Assembly (NCBI GenBank): GCA_009917695.1
Contig: JAACJG010000007.1
Coordinates: forward strand, 165,750-227,921
Length of the DNA: 62,172 nucleotides
Source of the DNA: Candidatus Rifleibacterium amylolyticum
Lineage (GTDB): Bacteria > Muiribacteriota > Ozemobacteria > Ozemobacterales > Ozemobacteraceae
Direction: 5' to 3'
Shown: in pieces, positions 16,762-24,625 of the stretch
Numbering within the stretch: the stretch's first letter is position 1
How the letters are laid out: the number at the start of each line of letters is the position of its first letter
Notes under the pieces: generated by a model
The model's input: the letters and a program-made list of their open reading frames with translations, nothing else
The model's database searches: none
Told to the model about the DNA's origin: nothing
Made by a program: the position numbers and the translations under genes

Positions 16762-16796
16762 GCCGGCCGAAGGAAATCTGACTTGTCCGGCCGGCA
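16762..16796 (+). other. GC-rich hairpin after the rhodanese gene
   Basis: TGCCGGCCG and CGGCCGGCA are exact inverted arms around an 18-base loop. A run of T does not follow, so it is not a standard terminator, though it may protect the 3' end of the RND-rhodanese message. Confidence 0.4.
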
Positions 16797-16967
16797 TAAG
16801 CAAAAAAATTTCTACACAACCGGCCGGTAATATTTTATCATACAGACAGATAGATTTTGCTGAAGCCGGTAGCACAAAGTCCTGTCTGAAATGCATCAAG
16901 GCTGCCCTGAACCAGTTCAAAGACAAGACAGCCCGGTGAATAGCAATATCTATCAATGGAGAACGTA

Positions 16968-18311
16968 ATGAACACTACAAGATCCGATTTTCTGATCATA
17001 GGCGGCGGCCCGGTTGGAATCCAGGCATGCAGAATGCTTCGCGCAGGCAAACCCGAGGCTTCGGTTACAGTTCTCAGACCCGAAGATTTCTCGGTCATTT
17101 ATTGTGCAATACCTTACGTAATCGAAGGTCTGATCGAACCTGGTGCGATCGCAAAGAAAGACGAACTCATCACCGAAACCGGTGCGCAGTTACTCAAGAT
17201 TGCAGCCAGCAAGGTTGATCTTGCAGGTCATCTCGTCACCCTTGCTGATGGCCGGCAGATAGAATACGGCAAACTGATCATCGCAACCGGCGCAGTGCCT
17301 TTTGTGCCGGCCGTTCCCGGACATAATCTCAAGAATATTTTCACGGTAAAGACGGCAAAAGATACCGAAATCATAAAAACCGCCGCTGAAAATGCGACAA
17401 GGGTCGTGGTTATCGGTGCCGGCGCCATCGGCATTGAACAGGCCCAGGCGATGCAGGCACTCGGCATCGAAACCCACCTTGTCGACATGGCTGCGCACCC
17501 CTTATCAACCATGCTCGACACTGAATTCGGCGAGATAGTCGCCGAAAAGTTAGCAGCCAGCGGTATCAAATGGCAGGGTTCAGCCACACTTCAGGAGTTT
17601 GCCGGCAAAGAGTCAGTCAGCGAGGTTATTCTAGCCAACGGCAGCAGCATCAAACTCAATGCCGGCAAAGATTTCGTAATTGTCTCTGCCGGTGTAAAGC
17701 CTGAATTAGAGCTGTTTCGCGGCAGCGCCATCGAAATCGTCAAAGATGGTATAGTAGTCAATGACCGCATGCAGACCAATGTTCCCGATGTTTACGCCGC
17801 TGGCGACTGCGTGCACTTCAAAAGCTCGATCGATGGCCAGCCTCTGGGCGGAAAACTCGCAACCAACGCGGTGCCTATGGCAAAAGTGGCTGCCCGCAAC
17901 CTGCTCGGCAAGGAAGCCACTTACAAGGGCTTTATCAATGGTGCCGCAACCTGTGTCGGCGACTTGCGGGTCGGCGGAACCGGCTTCACCGAGAGTTTTG
18001 CCAAAACCCGTGGCTTCTCGACAGTCTGCGGCTTTGGCCAGACAACTTCGCGCTTTCCGATAATGCCTGGAGCTAAAAAAGTTCAGGTAAAACTGGTGGC
18101 TTACGCCAGAACCGGCCGGCTGCTCGGCGGCCAGATCATTGGCCCGGAAGCAGTTGCCGAGCGAATCGACGTTATCAGTCTGGCACTGCAGCACAAAATG
18201 CACCTGTCTGATCTCGCGGAACTGAGCTATTCCGCCCAGCCCTGGCAAACTTTCTATCCGGCCGCCAACCCGATCGTAATGGCAGCCGAAGAAGCCTTGA
18301 AAAAAATGTAA
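16968..18311 (+). CDS. FAD-dependent pyridine nucleotide-disulfide oxidoreductase (NADH oxidase/CoA-disulfide reductase class)
   Basis: 447 residues starting at the second ATG (16968), which has GGAG six bases upstream. FAD motif IIGGGPVG (about 10-17), NADH motif VVIGAGAIGIEQA near residue 145, and the FAD-closing YAAGDC near 275. Cys46 in VIYCAIPYVI corresponds to the redox-active cysteine of this class. It has no rhodanese domain, but an exported rhodanese gene lies just upstream. NAD(P)H-dependent reduction of CoA disulfide, persulfide or oxygen are all possible. Confidence 0.82.
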   Translation: MNTTRSDFLIIGGGPVGIQACRMLRAGKPEASVTVLRPEDFSVIYCAIPYVIEGLIEPGAIAKKDELITETGAQLLKIAASKVDLAGHLVTLADGRQIEYGKLIIATGAVPFVPAVPGHNLKNIFTVKTAKDTEIIKTAAENATRVVVIGAGAIGIEQAQAMQALGIETHLVDMAAHPLSTMLDTEFGEIVAEKLAASGIKWQGSATLQEFAGKESVSEVILANGSSIKLNAGKDFVIVSAGVKPELELFRGSAIEIVKDGIVVNDRMQTNVPDVYAAGDCVHFKSSIDGQPLGGKLATNAVPMAKVAARNLLGKEATYKGFINGAATCVGDLRVGGTGFTESFAKTRGFSTVCGFGQTTSRFPIMPGAKKVQVKLVAYARTGRLLGGQIIGPEAVAERIDVISLALQHKMHLSDLAELSYSAQPWQTFYPAANPIVMAAEEALKKM

Positions 18312-18406
18312 TCTGTCTGGAAAAACATGCTGCCCGGCATATAGAATGCGAGTTCTCTTGATCGACAGCATCATAACAGACGCTCTAACTCACAAGGAGA
18401 ATCAAT

Positions 18407-18969
18407 ATGCCAAACCGTGATGGAACCGGGCCTTATGGCGATGGAGGCGGCGGCGGGCAGAGACGAAGATATCGATCATCCTTATGGTCATCGCCGCATA
18501 GAAGCAATGATCTCGGTTCTTATCGGTTTTGTGCTCGGCCTGGCATCATCGCAGTGACAGCTTTTCTTCGATTCCGGTAGCTATTGCCATAAGTCTGGCA
18601 ATGTTCGACCCTAAATGGGCTTTTATGGATCCGGTTGCGACTCTGGCTGTTTCAGGATTTATAATTCAGGCAGCTTACGTAATATGTTTACCATCATTGA
18701 AAGAGCTTGCTGATAGTGGAGCAGATGAGAAAGCCCTGCTGGCTATCGAAAAAATAGTTTTGCAGGTTGAAGGTGTCGTGTCGGTGCATGCCGTTCGCTC
18801 AAGATTTCATGGCTCGGGCTTTTATGTGAATCTTCATATTCAGGTGAACGGCAAACTAACGGTAGAAGAAGGTCACAAGATAGCTGGCTGTGCTAAAAGG
18901 CGACTGATCCAAGAAGGGCCCGATATTGTCGATGTGCTTGTTCACATCGAACCCGACAAGAAGTTGTGA
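18407..18969 (+). pseudogene. Chimeric remnant: DUF5320 gene start joined to a deleted CDF cation transporter
   Basis: The first 55-60 bases (MPNRDGTGPYG..GGGGGQRRR) are nearly identical to the DUF5320 gene at 20414. At GACGAAGATATCG (18462-18474) the sequence switches, in another frame, to a CDF transporter: DEDIDHPYGHRRIEAMISVL. That frame stops at 18555. From 18541, in a third frame, the CDF family resumes at WHHRSDSFSSI and runs to the natural end at 18969. The transport helices between TM3 and the HHRSD motif are missing. Two deletion joints and frame changes show a broken gene; only the C-terminal cytoplasmic domain could still be made. Confidence 0.82.
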
Positions 18970-18995
18970 TGCGACTGGCATCAATTCTATTGTTG

Positions 18996-19256
18996 TCAGG
19001 CTGCCTTTGCTTTCAGTTGTGTAACCAGATTTGTTTTCAGTCTGGAGATGATTTTTCTGACTTTTCCGGTTCTGCTGGCAGATTTTGTTAAGGCAAAGTC
19101 AAGTTCTCTGGTTGTTTCGCCAATAAGCTTTGCTTCGACAACAGTGGCTGTTTCCAGGGATTTGCCAAGCCGATCGAGAAAGTCGGCAAAAGTAAGCTTG
19201 TCTTTTTCAAACTGTGAAAGAGATTCCCAGAGCAGTTCAATGTGATCCATTTTCAT
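18996..19256 (-). CDS. Small helical protein of unknown function
   Basis: 86 residues from the ATG at 19256 (GAGAGGATT upstream); the frame stays open further but without a ribosome site. Predicted mostly alpha-helical and charged, Lys/Leu-rich, without cysteine or membrane segment. It begins 35 bp after the stop of the receiver-domain gene and is probably cotranscribed, so it may be its partner. I do not recognise the family. The second receiver copy at 53714 has no such neighbour. Confidence 0.5.
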   Translation of the reverse strand: MKMDHIELLWESLSQFEKDKLTFADFLDRLGKSLETATVVEAKLIGETTRELDFALTKSASRTGKVRKIISRLKTNLVTQLKAKAA

Positions 19257-19290
19257 ATTAAGCAATCCTCTCAGTTTTATTTGCAGTCTG

Positions 19291-19683
19291 TCAGATGACA
19301 GTTCGATTAACCATTGGTCTGACGGCATTTACATAAAGGCTGATTCTGTTTACCAGTGCCTGAATGGGTATTGGTCGATGCAACGACCTGATAGTTGCGA
19401 CATACGGTTCCGGGGGGTCCTCTTGGTCACGAGAAGTAACAGAAAGAACGGGTATCATGCTGGTTGACGGAACCTTTTGCAAAGTTGCAAAATCTGCGCT
19501 TTCCTGCCGACCGGCCAGGCCAGACGCCAGAAGTATTAGGCCGGGATGTTGGCTGATGGCCATTTCCACACCCTGCCGGCAACTCCTGGCTTCGATGACC
19601 TCGAGGCCTGTAATGGCCAGTAAATCTCGAATGAACTTTCTGTTAAACACATTGTCATCAACCAGCAATATTTTTCTACCCAT
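19291..19683 (-). CDS. Receiver-like domain protein lacking the phospho-acceptor Asp (copy 1)
   Basis: 130 residues, a single CheY-like domain. KILLVDDN keeps the acidic pair, but the site that should read LILLD is LILLASGL, with Ala53 in place of the Asp. The Lys of the last strand is replaced by Arg in LHRPIP. It should therefore not be phosphorylated normally and may be a structural or ligand-binding pseudo-receiver. A close paralogue lies at 53714-54106 with the same substitution and a related leader. Start has AAGGGAA. Confidence 0.8.
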   Translation of the reverse strand: MGRKILLVDDNVFNRKFIRDLLAITGLEVIEARSCRQGVEMAISQHPGLILLASGLAGRQESADFATLQKVPSTSMIPVLSVTSRDQEDPPEPYVATIRSLHRPIPIQALVNRISLYVNAVRPMVNRTVI

Positions 19684-19925
19684 GATTCTTCCCTTACATC
19701 TCGAAAAGATTTGAAGACAGAAAAGGTCTTACAGAGCAGGACAAACAGCCAGACCTCGCTGAAAGAATCAGCCGGGCGCAGCTGTTTTATTGTTCAATTG
19801 GGGGACTCTGAAGATATGTTTGCCTGTAAGGCAGTATATAACAGAGAATTTAACTGAAAAGTCTCTCAATGTCGTGATTATTTGGTATTGATATATTTAT
19901 AGCAGATAGTAGTCATTAAACGCAA
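19684..19925 (-). promoter_or_regulatory. Promoter and conserved ~205-nt leader of pseudo-receiver copy 1
   Basis: On the minus strand TTGCGT (19925-19920), 18 bp, TATAAA (19901-19896), then a leader to 19684. It shares long blocks with 54107-54396: the promoter region, TCACGACATTGAGAG, CAGTTAAATT.TCTG, a small TGCCT...AGGCA hairpin, CCAATTGAACAA, and the CTTTTCGAGATGTAAGGGAA ribosome-site region. The conservation is stronger than expected for an untranslated spacer, so a regulatory RNA is possible. Confidence 0.55.
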
Positions 19926-20219
19926 TGGCAGTACCGTTTTGCATTGGATGATGGAATAACAGGTTATGAATATTTCAAGATTGCTTATCTGAGGCAAAAA
20001 AATTTTTGGCAGTTCGGAGAGAAAGTCGAGCAGATAAGATGGCAGATTTGGTCTGTGGCTTTTCGCTGTTTGTCGATCGGCGAGCAGCCTTTTACGTTGA
20101 ACTTCTTTTTCGACTGCTTGCCAAACAGTGCTCAGTCCTAACAACGCCGGAATCATGAGCCAAAACTTTCTGCACAGGCATTTGGTTATGCCAATCTGCG
20201 CAGGATAGAACAACTCGGC

Positions 20220-20292
20220 CGAACCAGGCAGTTTTGACGCAAAGCCATAGCTTTCTACAATAAGCTTCGCCTGGGGGATATGTAGCGAAAGA
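20220..20292 (+). repeat. Structured intergenic repeat, copy 2 (upstream of DUF5320 gene)
   Basis: Matches 2019-2092. Outer stem CCAGGC/GCCTGG and inner hairpin AAAGC-CATA-GCTTT. It is followed near 20310 by TTCTTACGGCTTCAGCC, which also occurs in the MITE-like repeat at 1065. A second hairpin precedes it at 20169-20202 (CTGCACAGGCAT ... ATGCCAATCTGCGCAG). The 19926-20413 interval contains no convincing gene. Confidence 0.55.
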
Positions 20293-20413
20293 TGGCAAGC
20301 CATCCGCAGTTCTTACGGCTTCAGCCAGATGAAGCATAAAATTGATGCTTGCCGCAGAAGCGGTGTTATTTTATAATACAAGTATTGCGAATAGGTAATC
20401 TCAGGAGAGCATT

Positions 20414-20677
20414 ATGCCAAACCGTGATGGAACCGGGCCTTATGGAGCTGGAGGCGGTGGCGGGCAGAGACGAAGATATCGCTGTCGCCCCGGATCAGGG
20501 CTTTCAGGATTCGTGCTTGAGCTGATCATCAACAACTGGCTGACGATTGTCGGATTTATTGCATCAACACTCATACCTGTGATTGGCCGCAAATTATATC
20601 TGGCAAACAAGGCCGACAGTGATAAAATACCGGTATTGACCGCCAGACCGGTCGATAAAAACAAGCAGCTGTCATGA
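20414..20677 (+). CDS. Small DUF5320-like protein with one membrane helix
   Basis: 87 residues, CAGGAGAGC upstream. The start MPNRDGTGPYG is the hallmark of DUF5320-type proteins, followed by a Gly/Arg-rich stretch and a hydrophobic segment (about 32-56). These proteins usually sit beside NifX/MinD-ferredoxin genes, as at 49357, and are uncharacterised. This copy is coupled by ATGA to a radical-SAM gene. A damaged duplicate of its 5' end is fused to the CDF pseudogene at 18407. Confidence 0.72.
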   Translation: MPNRDGTGPYGAGGGGGQRRRYRCRPGSGLSGFVLELIINNWLTIVGFIASTLIPVIGRKLYLANKADSDKIPVLTARPVDKNKQLS

Positions 20678-21618
20678 CCAGATCATATAAACATCTGTTC
20701 GGGCCGGTGCCGTCGCGGCGCTTCGGGCGCTCGCTCGGCATCGACCTGACGCCGTTCAAAACCTGCAGTTACGACTGCATTTTCTGCCAGCTCGGGCATA
20801 CGACCAGACACACGCTCGAACGCAAAAACTATGTCGATGTCGCTGAAACTCTCGCAGAAATTGAGCACTGGCTGGAAAACGACGGCAAAGCTGACCAGAT
20901 AACTCTGGCCGGCTCGGGCGAACCGACCTTGCACGCCGGATTTGGCGAAATACTCTGGTTTATCAAGGCGAGAACAAAGATACCGGTCGCGGTTCTCACC
21001 AACGGCAGCATGCTCTATCTGCCGGAAGTCCGCAAAGCGGCAGCCATGGCCGACATAGTCAAGATTTCATTGAGCGCCTGGGATCAGCAATCTCTCGAAA
21101 CCATCAACCGGCCGGCGCCGGGCTATCGATTTGAACAGCTTATCGACGGTGAAAAGCAGTTCAGAGACGAATTCAAAGGCCAGCTGTGGATCGAAGTCTT
21201 CATGCTCGACGGCATCAATACCACTCCAGCTGAAGTCGCTAAAATTGCGACACTGGTCAAACAGATCAGGCCAGACCGTGTACAGCTGAACACCTGCGTG
21301 CGCCCGCCCGCCGAAGAATCTGCCCGCGCCGTGCCCGAAAACAAACTGCGCGAGCTGGCCACAATTTTCGAACCAGCCGCCGAAATTATCGCCGAGTATC
21401 GCGCCGCCAAAGGCGGCGAAGTAAAGGTAAACGAGCAGGCCATTCTCGAAATGCTGCAACGGCGCCCCTGCACCGCCAGCCAGATTTCTGAAGTTTTCGG
21501 CATGCACCTCAACGAAGTTTCAAAATACCTCGGCATGCTTACGCGCTCAGAGCAGATTACCGCCACTCACCGCAACAACGACGTCTACTACTTCGCGCAA
21601 AAATCGCAAGCCTGCTGA
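20674..21618 (+). CDS. Radical SAM protein (COG0731-like) with C-terminal winged helix
   Basis: 314 residues. Cluster motif CSYDCIFC (Cys-x3-Cys-x2-Cys) near residue 27 binds the [4Fe-4S] used for S-adenosylmethionine cleavage; TLAGSGEPTLH is the second SAM-binding region. Family relatives include Tyw1-like and molybdenum-cofactor-adjacent proteins, but substrate is unknown for this branch. Residues about 245-310 form an added helix-turn-helix-like domain (ASQISEVFGMHLNEVSKYL), seen in many members next to DUF5320 genes. Confidence 0.85.
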   Translation: MTRSYKHLFGPVPSRRFGRSLGIDLTPFKTCSYDCIFCQLGHTTRHTLERKNYVDVAETLAEIEHWLENDGKADQITLAGSGEPTLHAGFGEILWFIKARTKIPVAVLTNGSMLYLPEVRKAAAMADIVKISLSAWDQQSLETINRPAPGYRFEQLIDGEKQFRDEFKGQLWIEVFMLDGINTTPAEVAKIATLVKQIRPDRVQLNTCVRPPAEESARAVPENKLRELATIFEPAAEIIAEYRAAKGGEVKVNEQAILEMLQRRPCTASQISEVFGMHLNEVSKYLGMLTRSEQITATHRNNDVYYFAQKSQAC

Positions 21619-21782
21619 CCCCCACCAGCATCGAATTTGCGGCGCAACACCCGGTCTTTGCCAAAACAGCATCTGAGACGCCGCACCGATTACAGGCTTC
21701 GCTACGCTGAGCACGATTTCAGTCTTTTTCGCGGTGTTATTTTGTGTTAGCATTTACCCATACTAGAAGCTGAGGTGAATAC

Positions 21783-22499
21783 ATGGAACCACTTGTCGTG
21801 GCCAAAAACCTGGTCAAGATCTACCAGGCAGGAGAGATCGAAGTAAGAGCACTGCGGGGAGTAAGCTTCGAGATAAACCCGGGGCAGTTCGTCAGTTTTA
21901 CCGGGCCTTCCGGCAGCGGCAAGACTACGCTGCTCAATCTTATCGGCAGTCTCGATGTGCAGACCAGCGGCGAACTCGTCGTCGCCGGGCAACACGTAAA
22001 CCAGCTGAATATAAGGCAACGCGCCAATTTTCGCGGGCATAACATCGGCATCATTTTTCAGGATTTCAACCTGATTCCGGTGCTGACCGTCAGAGAAAAT
22101 GTCGAATACCCGCTGCTCATGGTAAAACCGACGCCGGCCGCCGAGCGCAGCAAAATCGTGACCAAACTGCTCGAACAGGTTGGCATCGCCGAGCAGGCCG
22201 ATAAATTTCCGAATCAGATTTCGGGCGGACAGAAGCAACGCGTCGCGATTGCCAGGGCGTTATCGACCGCACCAAAACTGGTGCTCGCCGACGAACCGAC
22301 GGCCAACCTCGACAAGGCAACTTCAACCCGAATTATCGACCTGATGAAAGAGCTCAAGAATCAGCTTGGTACCAGCTTTATCTTTTCGACGCACGATCCA
22401 CGCGTGGTCAGCCATGCCGATATCATCTACGTACTCGAAGACGGTCAGCTGCAAACGCCGACTGCTGAAAACACCATGGGCCACGGAGGTAAAAACTGA
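21783..22499 (+). CDS. ABC transporter ATP-binding protein (MacB/LolD type)
   Basis: 238 residues. Walker A GPSGSGKTTLLN near residue 40, Q-loop FQDFNLIP, signature ISGGQKQR and Walker B LVLADEPTANLD are all intact. The MacB/LolD subclass works with FtsX-type permeases in lipoprotein release or mechanotransmission rather than ordinary transport. The permease start shares one base with its stop. The 21619-21782 gap holds no recognisable site. Confidence 0.93.
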   Translation: MEPLVVAKNLVKIYQAGEIEVRALRGVSFEINPGQFVSFTGPSGSGKTTLLNLIGSLDVQTSGELVVAGQHVNQLNIRQRANFRGHNIGIIFQDFNLIPVLTVRENVEYPLLMVKPTPAAERSKIVTKLLEQVGIAEQADKFPNQISGGQKQRVAIARALSTAPKLVLADEPTANLDKATSTRIIDLMKELKNQLGTSFIFSTHDPRVVSHADIIYVLEDGQLQTPTAENTMGHGGKN

Positions 22500-23728
22500 T
22501 GGAAACCGCCAGAATCGCCTTCCGTAATCTCTACCGGCAGAAACGCCGCACCGGCCTTACCGTTTCGATCATCGCCTTTGGTGTCGTTGCAGTCATACTT
22601 TTCACGGCACTGGCCGGCTCGTTCAAGAACATGATGATCAGCCAGATCACCGACTCGATGCTCGGGCACCTGCAGATTCATCGCAGCGGCTACGTTGAAT
22701 CGCTCGATACCATGCCGCTGAACCTGGTCATCGAAGAAAAACACATCGACCAGCTCAAAAAGGTGCTCGGAGAAATCAGGGAAATAGAGGGCTATACCCT
22801 GCGCATTCTGCTCGCTACACTGCTGAGCAATTACGCCGACACAACCAACATCAAGCTTTCGGCTATTGACCCGGCTTCTGAGCAGCTGGTAACGCCGCTG
22901 CTGCCCGGTCGCATCACCGAGGGCAAATTTCTCGAAAAGGGCCAGATTCTGCTGCCGAACCTAGTCGCGCGCGGTCTCGAACTTGGCATCGCCTCTGAAG
23001 CAGTCGTCATCGCTACCAACGTCGATGGTTCGGTCAACGGCACGTCTCTCGTCGTCAGCGGCATAGTCGAAACCACAGTCGGCCCGAGCGGCAAATATGG
23101 CTACATTCACATCGACGACGCGCGCGAACTTCTGCGCATGGAAAGCCTGCAGGTCAGCGAAGTCGCCATCCGCCTCAAAGATGCCGAGACCCTTACTCCG
23201 GTCATGAAAAAGCTGCAGACAGCTCTCGAGGGCATCAAAGACGACAAAGGCAAACCGGTCTTCGAAGTCCACCCCTGGAAAGCGCTGAGTCCGTTCAACA
23301 ACATCGCCAACATGATCGATCTGATGACTATTTTCATTCAGGTCATTCTGGTGACAATAGTATTGATCAGCATCATGAACGTCATGCTGATGGCTGTCTA
23401 CGAGCGAACCAAAGAAATCGGTACCATCGCTGCGATCGGCACCATGCCCTCGTCGATTATGAGCCTGTTCATCTTTGAAGGCCTGTTTCTGGGAATAGCC
23501 GGCGTGGCAGTCGGCAATATAACCGGCCTGGTGCTGGTGTATGCGGTTAAGGCGGCAGAAATGACGATCAGCTTCGGGCAGAGTGACAACATTCTGCTGG
23601 CGCCGCAGATTTCATTGTCAACAATGCTGGCGACCACCTTCATCGTAATTCTGGTCACCCTGCTCGGGGCCGTAGAACCGGCATACAAAGCATCGCAGCT
23701 CGACCCGGTCGAAGCGCTGCGCAATTGA
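22499..23728 (+). CDS. ABC transporter permease (FtsX/LolCE/MacB type)
   Basis: 409 residues with the FtsX layout: one N-terminal helix (about 18-40), a large periplasmic domain, then three C-terminal helices starting near residue 280 (MTIFIQVILVTIVLISIMNV). MAVYERTKEIGTIAAIGT is the conserved cytoplasmic loop contacting the ATPase. The next two genes encode a LolA-like protein and an outer-membrane barrel, indicating that the exporter moves lipid or lipoprotein towards the outer membrane. Confidence 0.9.
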   Translation: METARIAFRNLYRQKRRTGLTVSIIAFGVVAVILFTALAGSFKNMMISQITDSMLGHLQIHRSGYVESLDTMPLNLVIEEKHIDQLKKVLGEIREIEGYTLRILLATLLSNYADTTNIKLSAIDPASEQLVTPLLPGRITEGKFLEKGQILLPNLVARGLELGIASEAVVIATNVDGSVNGTSLVVSGIVETTVGPSGKYGYIHIDDARELLRMESLQVSEVAIRLKDAETLTPVMKKLQTALEGIKDDKGKPVFEVHPWKALSPFNNIANMIDLMTIFIQVILVTIVLISIMNVMLMAVYERTKEIGTIAAIGTMPSSIMSLFIFEGLFLGIAGVAVGNITGLVLVYAVKAAEMTISFGQSDNILLAPQISLSTMLATTFIVILVTLLGAVEPAYKASQLDPVEALRN

Positions 23729-23743
23729 GATAAAGGAGACAAT

Positions 23744-24625
23744 ATGTTTAAAACAGTATTCAATAAAAGTCTGATTCTGCTGACAATCGTAGTTTTGCTC
23801 GGCATGACCGGTCTGACACAGGCTGAAACAGCTGATGTCTCTGCGGCAAAAGACGGCAGTGCAGACACTGCAACAGCCGTTTCATCGTCTACAGAGAAAA
23901 TCAGCACCGGCGCAGACAACGCCGTTCCGGCAGAGACTGCCGGCGGCTCGCTTCCCGACAAGGCTGAGGCGCTCGAAAAAATTGACCGGTCGCTGAATCC
24001 TGAGTCTTACGTTTCTTACAAAAAGATCGTAAACATCGACACCAAGGGCATTAAGAAAGAATTCGTCATGTATGTCGGCAAACTCGGCGCCGACAAGGTG
24101 CTTGGCTCTTTTCTGGCGCCAAAAACCGAAGTCGGCCGCGCCACTCTGCGCATTGGCGACAACATGTGGCTCTACATACCAAACGTCAAAAAACCCGTGC
24201 GCATCACCAGTCTGCAGTCGGTTACCGGCGGGCTTTTTAACAACGCCGACATCATGGGTCTCGATTATTCTGATGAGTATGACTGCATCGACATCAAGCT
24301 CGCAGACGGCAAATACGAGCTCGAGCTCAAGGCCAAAACCGGTGCCGTTGCCTACGAAAAGCTCATTGTCGTGGCCGATACCGAGACTTATACTCCCGAA
24401 CGCATCGACTGCTACACATCGAGCGGCATGCTGGTAAAATCTCTGCATTTCAAGAACATCATCGAGTTTGAAGAAGGTTTCAGGCGCCCGTCGGTGGTCG
24501 AAACCGACAGCCCACTGTTCAAAGGTGCGAAGTCGATCATGATTTACTCGCAGATGAAGCGCGTTCAGCTTGACGAATCGCTGTTCAACATCAACAACAT
24601 GGCAAAATACCAGGAGTTGCGGTGA
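23744..24625 (+). CDS. LolA-like outer-membrane lipoprotein-sorting protein
   Basis: 293 residues. Signal peptide (1-28), a low-complexity Ala/Thr/Ser linker (about 29-70), then a LolA/LolB-like half-barrel with LRIGDNMWLYIPNVKKPVRI, typical of the sorting-protein family that accompanies MacB-like exporters. It probably binds an acyl chain in the periplasm and hands it on. AAGGAGA precedes the start; the next gene overlaps its stop. Confidence 0.85.
   Translation: MFKTVFNKSLILLTIVVLLGMTGLTQAETADVSAAKDGSADTATAVSSSTEKISTGADNAVPAETAGGSLPDKAEALEKIDRSLNPESYVSYKKIVNIDTKGIKKEFVMYVGKLGADKVLGSFLAPKTEVGRATLRIGDNMWLYIPNVKKPVRITSLQSVTGGLFNNADIMGLDYSDEYDCIDIKLADGKYELELKAKTGAVAYEKLIVVADTETYTPERIDCYTSSGMLVKSLHFKNIIEFEEGFRRPSVVETDSPLFKGAKSIMIYSQMKRVQLDESLFNINNMAKYQELR

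Noticed and set aside
16762-16796. Rho-independent terminator after the rhodanese gene
   Set aside because: The stem is strong but no T run follows; listed only as a hairpin.
20181-20194. TTTGGTTATGCCAA as an operator
   Set aside because: Only one half matches, and it lies in a hairpin of a repeat region away from any promoter.
19878-20303. 141-codon minus-strand open frame
   Set aside because: It covers the pseudo-receiver promoter and the structured repeat, and has no protein features or ribosome site.
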